DNA of 64,000 bases from Helicoverpa zea (lineage: Eukaryota; Arthropoda; Insecta; Lepidoptera; Noctuidae), in NCBI RefSeq assembly GCF_022581195.2, contig NC_061459.1, forward strand, positions 2,852,001 to 2,916,000, given 5' to 3'. Below are positions 56,301 to 64,000 of this stretch, piece by piece. Below the pieces are notes generated by a model that ran no database searches, was not told the origin of the DNA, and saw nothing but the letters and a program-made list of their open reading frames with translations. How positions within the stretch are numbered: the stretch's first letter is position 1; the number at the start of each line of letters is the position of its first letter. The position numbers were made by a program, and so were the translations under genes.

Positions 56301-59300
56301 TTGAAATTAAAGTTAAATATTAATAGAGCAAGTTTATCTAATTTCCAGCTAAGAAATAAATACGGTCTAAGAATATTATTCAATAAAAAAATAAAAAACG
56401 AACCGACTGAGAATGTATTTTCATTGTTTTTGCATTAAGTGGAGTATAAATGAAACAGTTTTCAAAAACGTCTCTATTTTTGAATATTATGGTACATACG
56501 CTTTGTGCAATACGGCAGAACTAAACCTTTCCCAGAAATGTATAATTTCATGTGAAGTTCTCAGAATTTTAAATCCAACTGGGCTGTTGTAATTCTATAT
56601 TTATTTACTGCTCAAAATTTTACTTTATAACTAACTAAAAACAAGCAAACTAAAAAAAAAACAACAGAATTCCATCTTTAAACATACGAATATTTTAAAT
56701 TGAAAATAGCCTGACTGTTTTTGTTTTCTAACAAAAGTTTTTTAAATCTCCACATAAAGATTGGAAAGGGATGCCAGACCAGTTGCTAGATTTTTATAAG
56801 GTCAATTAGGTTTTCCTTTTAAGTTTTAGTTTCCAAATACGTATAAAATTATAGCTGTTTTTAGCGGTTCTCTTGAGAAGGCGATCTTTAATGATATTTC
56901 TAGAAGATACGATACACAAATGCAAGTCTAATATGACACGGTAATCTAGTTATCGAGTTCTGATTCCCATAGCCGTTATATAACCATTGTTACATTAATT
57001 AATCGTGGGTAATGTGCCATAGATCATTATCGTGCGTTTTATTGGTAATAGTATATGCCTCGTTTCTATGCGGTGTTGAGACATTAATTGGTCAATATGC
57101 ATGTTTTAGAGTGTCTGAAAGGCCCTTTTGAAAGGTGTCGCAGGTTTCTATGAAAATTTTAGCACTGAAAGTCAATTGGTTTCAGTAGGAACATTGAATT
57201 TCCGATACCAAAAATAGAGACTTTGACCGAGACTTGCTATGTTCGGTGATAGCAAAATGTTTGGTGAGATCTGTACCAGAGTTAGTACCTTCTATAATTC
57301 CACTATCCGCAAAAAGCATCTAAAATATTTGTTCTGTACCCATAGGAATATGACGAATGTATATTATTACTTTTCACATCATATGACACATGATTTAATA
57401 ATATAAAAACATTCGATCAAACGGACGAATAGTGTATGCAAATATTAGGTTTTCAGTGACACTCCAAAAAGGTGTGTACTAAATGCTGAGGGAGGTACTT
57501 TTAACATATGTATTACCGAAGTACCAAATTAGTACGTATTACTTATACCTACAACTTTTCTATTGCTAATTCGGTAGAGGATTTATTATTTGTAGCTATG
57601 TGTACATATTTATGAAGTTTTCATTTATGTTGGCATGTGATTATAGAGACTAATATTGTGTATGTGAAAATACTGTTGAATGTGCGTTGATGAAACTCGT
57701 GTCAAATGTATTATAATATCTATTTTACTCCCTAATCCCTCTACATACGAGTGGTATCGCGGCTATACAAGCGACAAGAAACAAATGAGTACTAAAGTTA
57801 CAAACGATGACATCTGAAACCACGCGACGTGTTTATTCTCTCAGAATGAAAAACCATAATCCGATAGTGTGAACGCACTGTACACATATACCTACCATAT
57901 CATAAGAGTATTCTCACAAGTGCCCATAGAAACGAATTCACTAGCAAAGGTAACTTCCAAAAGAAAATACGATGTCTAGAGATAGTAACGGTAAATGTTA
58001 CCATTTTTGAAATAGAGAGGACGGTACTTGAAGGACTTGCACTAAAAATAAATTGAATCCGATACTTCTAAATTAAATTTTGAGCAAAATAAACAAAAAT
58101 GTTTGAAAGCAGAATTCACGAAGGCTTTTCCATTTTGTGCGCTATGTTATAGACGAAATGAAAAAGAGAGCATAGTTTCATAGATAGGTAATCTGTGCAC
58201 TCCGTATTGAAGTTTATAAAAGACGAAAAAAAATACAGGTATTGCCTTGAATTCAGAGCTTTGCAGAAAAAGGTATAATTTCACATTTTTCAATTTGTGA
58301 GTCACAATAATAAAAAAGTTTGCTGCACCAATAAAAATAAAGCAAAGCGTAGGGGTGATCTGATGACTTCCCATCTCCTACTTACTACTTTAATGATAGC
58401 GAAATGGTCATAGGAATCAAGGTGCAGAAACAATGATTCAAATAGTCCAACTAATACCTACCATATCTTCAAAGCCGAAATAGTTATGTATGAACAAGAA
58501 ACTCTTCCACATGTTCTTCTCGCAGACTCTGCTGTGCTCTTCCACCACCAGGTTCCACTGAGGACCGTTGTTCAGGTCAGGTAGGATGTACGTGCAGAAC
58601 AGCATGAGAGATACGAAGAGAGGGAATAGTCTGAAAGAGAGAGGATAATTGGTAAATCATTTTGGTCTATTTCAGAGGGAAGGTAGCAGGACATCTGTAA
58701 GTCTGCTTTCGTATAGGTGAAGAAACCGTTTGAAAAAAAAAATTGACTTTCGTATGTTAAAAAAAATTGTGTGACGTAACAAAATATAGTTTTCATCAAA
58801 GTTTCTGTCTTTATTGAACACCATATGCCAGTCACTACGAAGAAATCGAATTTAGGTGTCAGCGGTGGTATGGACACCATATGCGTCTTGTGCTCCGAAT
58901 TTATTTGCAAACCCTCATCGGATTTTTCGACTGTACTATTTTATCACTCAGACGTTAATTGTGTTTGGGGTTTCAAATTCTTTATGATGAATCTAAAGTA
59001 GTGTCACGCGTCAAGGGTTTTCATTCTACACTTTTGAAAAACCAATGACGAGAATAGTCACCAAAATCAATCAATAATGCAAACTAATTTCCCGAACATT
59101 AAAAACCTATTTAATAAATAAATAGGCTTTAACAAAGAAAAGAGGGGTTAACTCGTATCTCTGGAAGATAATCGCTTTGTAACGACCTGCCTCGTAAAAC
59201 ACACAAATTGTGGACACGTGTTCGCCCTAGATAAAAATTCACGAGCTACTAAATATGTTTTAAATGCTGGCAACATTAAGAATTCGTTGTGTTTGAAGAA

Positions 59301-62300
59301 ACGTGAACTTTGACACGTGCCTCGCGAAGCAAAGAAAATACGTCTGAAGTCAAATAAGTAGATTTAAATGCAAGGTTCTATTCATCTGCAGAGCTTTAAA
59401 ATACTGGAAGAATAAAGGTATTTTTGTAATTTTAATTTTCTACCATGTGTTTTGACATTGGCACCTCTTAAAGAAAATGACATTCTTCCTAAAATTTAAA
59501 ACATACTTCCTAAAGTAAATGGTACCAGTGTTATGGTAACAAGTCACCTTGTACAAAACAATGAAACAAACAGATTGAAACTAAACAAAACAAAAGGACT
59601 CAAGACAAAATATTTAACAATCCCAATAAATCTAGATTAATGACAGAAAGGGGGATTTAATGAATGGACCAGTTTCAAACAATGGATATATTTTCTGCAC
59701 TTTAAAGTGTAATCAATCTTTACTTAATGATGATGGGGCCGATAAATGTTTTAGCTCTTACCTAAACCATCTGGCTATAAGTCGGTCCTTTAAGTTGATG
59801 GTGCCTTTCTTCTCGAGGTCGGTTAAAAGGTTGTGGGCGTTGAGAAACCCGCTGAGGTATAGGAAGCTATCTGTGTAGAGGATTGCGGAGCGTCCGACCA
59901 CTGCCCATGGCATACCGAATACCTGAAAAAAAAGTAAAATTGTAGTGCCATGTTAACTACGGAAGATTAGTGTCTTTTTGACAGAAGTTGAATGAAGATG
60001 AAGTTACTTTTAAGTCATGTGTCGGGAGTCGGTTTGATGTTTGAACTGTATCAATGTTACGTAATATAAAAAAAAAAAAACTGTTTGTTTCACTTGAATA
60101 ATATGACTAACCAAATAAATTGCCTAATAATTTTATGTGTCACACATTAATTACTTTGCATAGTAATCTTGTCACCAAAAGCCTTGTATGTACAGTGAGT
60201 TATGAAAATATGTCTTGCGAAAATAAGTGTTATAAGTCGTAAGATATCGATCATTAAATGTCAGCTTTTTTTTATCTTGATGATTTGAGTGTTTATGCAC
60301 CAATAAAATTTAAGTTTTTACAAGTCTTTCCAAATCATACAAAATAATTAAACTGAAAGTGCAAGGAGACACAGTGGAGACACAAATTGTAGGTCGCGGT
60401 TGTCATTTGAACATCTTTGGCAGTGCTTCCAGGTAGTCAGAAGCCAGTAGTAAGTCTGACAACCAGTCTCACTTAGGGGTATTAGGTTGCCCGGGTAACT
60501 AGGTGGAGGAGGTCATATAGATAGTCGCTTCTTGTTAAATACTAGTACTCAGCGGCAATCAGTTACAATGAAAGCCGACTTCGGTTATAATGAAAGCCGA
60601 AAAGGCTAGCCAGATGATGGCAGATGATTTTGGTCGTGATTTTGCTCGTAATTAATACAGAATATCATGGAGTCTAACGTATCGAGGGCACAGCTAAGTG
60701 CTTAAAATAAAGGGCTTGAAAACACACCAAGCGACTCGATTGAATTTTTAACAGACTTTATTAAGAGGTGTGAGTTTCATTTTAAAGCTGACTTTGTGAA
60801 ATTTTAATGCGGTGCTTAATACTTAAGTCAAAGATAGCAGCTGGAATTGGTACTGAAATTGATTAAATGAACTTTAAATGGAGTTTCAGCTTCAGATGTA
60901 AAAAGTAGTAGTAGGTGATAGAAATTTGGGTGATATGTAAGTAAAACCAAAATTGTTGACTATTATAATTTGAAGTCAGTTTAAACTACTTTGTAGTCGT
61001 CTTTAGGCTACTTTTTCTTAAAGACTGAAACCGGCCATATAATAAATATGATGATGAAAGTCTCATTGAAACCAAGTACGTTATTTTCTACTGCACTATT
61101 CATGTGAAAAGTATATAAAAAATACTTACAGCAGAAAAACTGACTTTGTTCACATAAGGGTTATGTGCCATCGCCATAGACTTGTGGGCTATGAGCAGAG
61201 CGAACGCATTCATTCCTCTATACGCATCGACACCCTTAACTCTAGTCGGAGAGTCCGACAGGTCGAACACTTTCCTCAAATTCCTCTTCAGAGAGAACGC
61301 GTTAAGAAGCTTCTCAAAGTTTGTGACTCCTTCTTTCCCGTCGTCTAGCATTGTGCCTAGACTGAGAAGCAGGATTATTGCTAGAAAGAATGTGCTGAAA
61401 AGGAAAGAAAAATAATAGATTAGCATATCACATTATCATTCAATCTATGTATGTCAGATTCAACTATGGTCATTGGTCGTGATCGCTTCTGCTATCTGAT
61501 AAAAAATTGTATCTCGTTTATAAAAATCCTCTGACGGGAAACGTCTTCCGATATTCAGAAGAACAAAAGTCTCACCACTAGTCTCAGCTTTAAGCACCTT
61601 TAAATTAAGCTTTGAAAGAATTATGCAGTTGCTCCATTTTAAATTCACTCAAAAGTGAACTCTAACACCTTCAGATTAACGTTGAGCTCGTGACGTCTTA
61701 AACCAGACTTTTTCAACATAGTCTGCAAGTAAATCGACATTGACATAATTCATCCTATCAGCCATTTACGAATGATCGCCTTTGTAACAACTTCCCGCTT
61801 TGATAGCACGAATTTACCTGTCTATTCAATATCTCAGAATATCTTGGAACCATTAGATAGTTAGATTGAGACCGGGTCTGAACTGGGTCTGATAGTCAGA
61901 CGCATCTAATCGAATCGGTTATGTTAAATGTATTGGCAGCTTTATGCAGGTTTCACTAAGGTTCATCTCACTCTATGGTTGTTCAATAGGATCAAGTAGT
62001 CTGAGCCAATCGGTGTCTGGATGGAAATAATTTTAAATTTAGAATGGCCTGTTTCAAATTATGTTCCAATTATAAATTTCAATTATTGTTTTAAACTTAT
62101 GTCGAAATCAAAAGAGGTTCCATGAGTCGCAACACTTACCTATTGGTTCTACAAAGTTTTTATAAAGGGCTACCTAAGAAAACCCCACATAACCTATCGC
62201 AACAAAGGCACCATCATTTTCCCTATTGTTTCAATTAGTAATTCCTCATGTGTTCATAGATGATATCTCAGTTAAGTATAGCTATGTATACTAAGTATAT

Positions 62301-64000
62301 AAGGGTACCTGCCATATCAGTATTGCATCAAAGATGACATAAAACTATGAATCATCTTATATTACGACTGTCATATTAATTAAATATTGCGCTTTTATAA
62401 AAAGACAGGTTAGACAGAAATATAGTTCTCACTACATGTCGTGGAACCCTAGTAGGTACAGCTTTTAATGAAAAAAAATATACACTGGTATTTTTAACAA
62501 TGGCTTAGTAACAGAAATTATAGAATTGGCGGTTGCCAATAAAAAAATAATTGGTATGCACCTTAAGCTCGCCCGGTATTTAACTTAATAATAATAATGA
62601 TCATTAAGGTCAAAACATACCAAAAAAATCCCACAAATATTATTCAAAACCTATTTTGAAATTCAGTCCACGTACGAAAACTATGCACGAACAAACCTAC
62701 TATAAGTATTTAATATTAATTAAACGTACATACATCTTTTATGACCTCATGGAACCATGGCTTAAGGTCATTATGTGCAATTATGCGCTTTGAGTATGTA
62801 AATCATCCTTAATTAATAACTTAAGCTGATCAATCATTTCGCTTCATTACACTTAGTGTTAGCGCTAATTAGTGGTAAATTATTGTGCAGAACAAATTAA
62901 TGTGGTAAAGGAATGTTAGTATCTGTTTGGTACCTATTGGAACTCTGTATGGAAGACCAAATATTTATCCTGCTATTTTTCTGTATGCTACTGATGACGC
63001 TATATTTGCTAGGGTTAAAATACGTTGTTTTACAACAAGTTCATATTTTAGTCTCCATGGGAATTCCCAATGTTATTTTTAGTCTATATCAATGTATGTT
63101 TTTTCCATAACTACTAGAAACAATTGAAGATTTTTCGCTGACATTGTAGAATTTCCCAACAATCGCGCTAAAGATGGATTATCGAAACGCGAAATGAATT
63201 TTGAGAAGTCTGTTTAAGAACGTAAGCTTATGTAACAAGGCTGTTAATCTAATGAAATAATCACAAAACGTAATAGGTAAGTAAATATTGTGTTATTAAT
63301 ATTAATAACACAACTATGCACAAATACCCTGATTCAACAGGATGTCGTTTGAAACAATGCAACAAAGCAAGTCTACGATAACACAATACATATTTAAACA
63401 CTAGTGTCTGTCACATAATTAGTACTACGGGTCGATGACCATTGCAAATGGTTGCATTGATTGCATTGCATTTTATTATGTTTAAATATTGTACCTATAA
63501 AAATTGTGGTACAAAATATTTTTTTGTGTGTATTCATTCCGTCAAACTCAAAATCGTTTATTTAAATTGGGGCTGATAAATCAGCACTTTTCAACAAAAA
63601 ACTGTCCCCAAAACGCCCACCCTTCACCAATTTCTATATGTTTTGCTGGGAAGAATTACATGGTTTTATCAAATCCGAATTTACTTATTGGATAGTGCAA
63701 ATTTTTTAGTGAGTAGGTACTAGGTATATGAATCTACCTTGACGTTCAACAATTTTTCGGAATAAATTGTAACTCGCCTTGCACTTTGCCTAAGCCATCG
63801 TTTCATAACCAACCTATCTGACCCCTTCTGTTAGAGACACGAGCATCTATGACAACCCATCAATTTAATAAGTTAATTTTACGTTACTTACATAGAAAGC
63901 GTCTTTCCAAAAGAGTAGGGTCGTTTGAAGCTCTTCACTGAGCACATGTTGTTATGTACTTTGACTGATACTCCAAGGCCGGTCAGCCTCTGGGACAGCT
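50350..64000 (-). CDS. NRF-6-like multi-pass acyltransferase, 3' ten exons (5' partial)
   Basis: Exons in transcript order: 64000-63892 (partial), 61394-61130, 59922-59762, 58630-58462, 55615-55422, 53287-53158, 52835-52646, 51495-51353, 51018-50922 and 50381-50350. All phases match, giving about 496 codons to the TGA. The sequence fits insect and nematode nose-resistant-to-fluoxetine proteins, a branch of the acyltransferase-3 family: the linker DLSDSPTRVKGVDAYRGMNA before the first family helix with AHKSMAM, the TDSFLYLSGFLNAHNL block, a CLTHTHQIGMDMQLY block, THRATIYLIGVVMAYLMK, the AYSVYLTQFPIFFYN helix, and a late helix with IEMPFNQVYRIYF. Many hydrophobic segments indicate a multi-pass membrane protein. 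In worms, NRF-6 acts in drug and lipid transport; the substrate here is unknown. The N-terminal NRF domain lies mostly outside the window. Confidence 0.88.
50607..50793 (+). repeat. Lepidopteran CTAGCTTCCG repeat, copy 2
   Basis: ACTAGCTTCCGCTCGCGG, CTTCGCCCGCGTGG, AATCAGTCCAGCCGTTTTTG and a tail ATAATATAGTAGGAT. It lies in the last intron of the NRF-6-like gene, antisense to it. Confidence 0.65.
50922..51018 (-). CDS. NRF-6-like exon I
   Basis: Last membrane segment: VHAPEVLTVTVISILATVAI followed by EMPFNQVYRIYF. Acceptor ATTGCAG, donor GTAAGT, phase 1 out. Confidence 0.88.
51353..51495 (-). CDS. NRF-6-like exon H
   Basis: Reads GTSFIESRVFKFFNKI, then AYSVYLTQFPIFFYNVGVQ. The S-x-Y-L-T-x-F-P helix is conserved in the family. 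It accepts the phase-1 end of exon G or of any tandem copy. Confidence 0.9.
51926..52645 (-). repeat. Five tandem 144-bp copies of the 3' part of exon G
   Basis: Exon-like segments lie at 52618-52502, 52474-52358, 52330-52214, 52186-52070 and 52042-51926, each 117 nt and separated by exactly 27 nt, so the period is exactly 144 bp including exon G. Each is preceded by GCAAAGCTGTAG (an AG at the border) and followed by a GTAAG donor. Each is phase 1 at both ends and open, encoding LEGYKFEPFG through ANDYAG. The 27-nt spacers are too short for a normal intron and contain an in-frame TAG, so neighbours cannot be used in series by simple splicing or read-through. They could serve as alternatives, or be inert. 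Confidence 0.85.
52646..52835 (-). CDS. NRF-6-like exon G (full-length member of the repeated exon)
   Basis: Reads TQSRLLWAFCLALMTATIV, TPYKWGLEGYKFEPFGAAIF and AAVSPILWGIFMCASHW, ending ANDYAG at donor GTAAGA (phase 1). Its last 117 nt are the unit repeated five more times downstream. It can splice straight to exon H in frame. Confidence 0.85.
53158..53287 (-). CDS. NRF-6-like exon F
   Basis: Reads VQKLLDAARYSYILPTHRAT, then IYLIGVVMAYLMKTKK. Acceptor TTTACAG, donor GTAAGT. Confidence 0.88.
53288..55421 (-). other. NRF-6-like intron between exons E and F
   Basis: About 2.1 kb, AT-rich, with no exon apart from the repeat fragment at 54155. Nothing else is recognised. Confidence 0.5.
54155..54240 (+). 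repeat. Fragment of the GGGCACAGG repeat family
   Basis: CATACTGCAGGGCACAGGC, ATACACAGAAGGAATGAG and TTAATCACCACGCTTACTAA match the blocks at 5322-5430 with substitutions. It lies in intron 5 of the NRF-6-like gene (between exons E and F). Confidence 0.5.
55422..55615 (-). CDS. NRF-6-like exon E
   Basis: Reads CLTHTHQIGMDMQLYVATLP and then two membrane segments ending YWYEISMFVYYGI. The C-x3-H-x5-D-M-Q block corresponds to the conserved cytosolic motif of the family. Donor GTGAGT. Confidence 0.9.
55616..58461 (-). other. NRF-6-like intron between exons D and E
   Basis: About 2.8 kb of AT-rich sequence without a recognised element. Confidence 0.5.
58462..58630 (-). CDS. NRF-6-like exon D
   Basis: Reads RLFPLFVSLMLFCTYILPDL, then GPQWNLVVEEHSRVCEKNMW and FLFIHNYFGFEDM. 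Donor GTAGGT, phase 0. Confidence 0.9.
59762..59922 (-). CDS. NRF-6-like exon C
   Basis: Reads VFGMPWAVVGRSAIL, then YTDSFLYLSGFLNAHNLL and INLKDRLIARWF. The D-S-F-x2-L-S-G helix is a family hallmark. Donor GTAAGA, 2-base overhang. Confidence 0.9.
60437..60621 (+). repeat. TAGGCAGTCG-type lepidopteran repeat, third clear copy
   Basis: Starts TCAGAAGCCAGTAGTAAGTC, then CTGACAACCAGTCTCACTTA, TTGCCCGGGTAACTAGGTGG, AGTCGCTTCTTG and GGCTAGCCAGATGATGG. Near its end the GAAAGCCGA block is doubled. Lies in the intron between exons B and C. Confidence 0.65.
61130..61394 (-). CDS. NRF-6-like exon B
   Basis: Begins with a hydrophobic segment, TFFLAIILLLSLGTML, then LLNAFSLKRNLRKVF and VDAYRGMNAFALLIAH. 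This is the usual entry into the acyltransferase-3 domain. Acceptor TTTTCAG, donor GTAAGT. Confidence 0.9.
61395..63891 (-). other. NRF-6-like intron between exons A and B
   Basis: About 2.5 kb, AT-rich. I found no exon, RNA gene or recognisable repeat. The open frame at 62913-63110 is hydrophobic by composition only. Confidence 0.5.
63892..64000 (-). CDS. NRF-6-like exon A (truncated by the window edge)
   Basis: Open frame LSQRLTGLGVSVKVHNNMCS, then VKSFKRPYSFGKT, ending at donor GTAAGT with a 2-base overhang that exon B completes. The other two frames have stops. Confidence 0.75.

Noticed and set aside
58572..58910. 112-codon minus-strand frame
   Set aside because: It overlaps exon D in another frame and continues into intron sequence.

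Overview
The window looks like nuclear DNA of a moth or butterfly. It is AT-rich, its genes are split by GT-AG introns of up to about 14 kb, and it is full of dispersed repeats whose ends I know from Lepidoptera (tails reading GACTCGCACTTGGCCGG, heads reading CTAGCTTCCGCCCGCGG, and the GGAGGTCAGATAGGCAGTCG family). Most open frames here are chance runs in introns or repeats. The real coding content is four genes, found by joining short exons at matching splice phases.

Layout: (1) 1-2151, the last intron and terminal coding exon of an unidentified plus-strand gene. (2) 8034-12791, minus strand, a complete seven-exon TRAF6-type adaptor gene (417 aa: RING, two TRAF zinc fingers, short coiled coil, MATH). 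A 1.33-kb hAT-type non-autonomous transposon sits in its fifth intron. (3) 12.8-29.1 kb, a gene-poor stretch with palindromic MITEs, two identical 231-bp elements 0.84 kb apart (a third copy lies at 5.4 kb), and one isolated CpG-rich spot near 19.75 kb. (4) 29117-48807, plus strand, a complete seven-exon gene for a 413-aa secreted, cysteine-rich protein made of repeated DUF4789-like modules, roughly one per exon, with a 13.7-kb first intron full of repeats. Decayed tandem copies of its last exon follow it, and one is split by a MITE. (5) 50350-64000, minus strand, the 3' ten exons of a nose-resistant-to-fluoxetine (NRF-6)-type multi-pass acyltransferase whose 5' end lies beyond the window.

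The most unusual structure is inside the NRF-6-like gene. The 3' 117 nt of one exon, plus 27 nt, is repeated in tandem with an exact 144-bp period. This gives six exon-like copies, each keeping the reading frame, a splice donor and an AG at its upstream edge. Within the array one codon varies between Phe, Ala and Ser while almost everything else is constant.

The genes share no obvious pathway. TRAF6 is an immune and Toll-pathway adaptor, the DUF4789 protein is probably extracellular, and NRF-6-like proteins are membrane acyltransferases. All splice models are read by eye and are not backed by transcript data.
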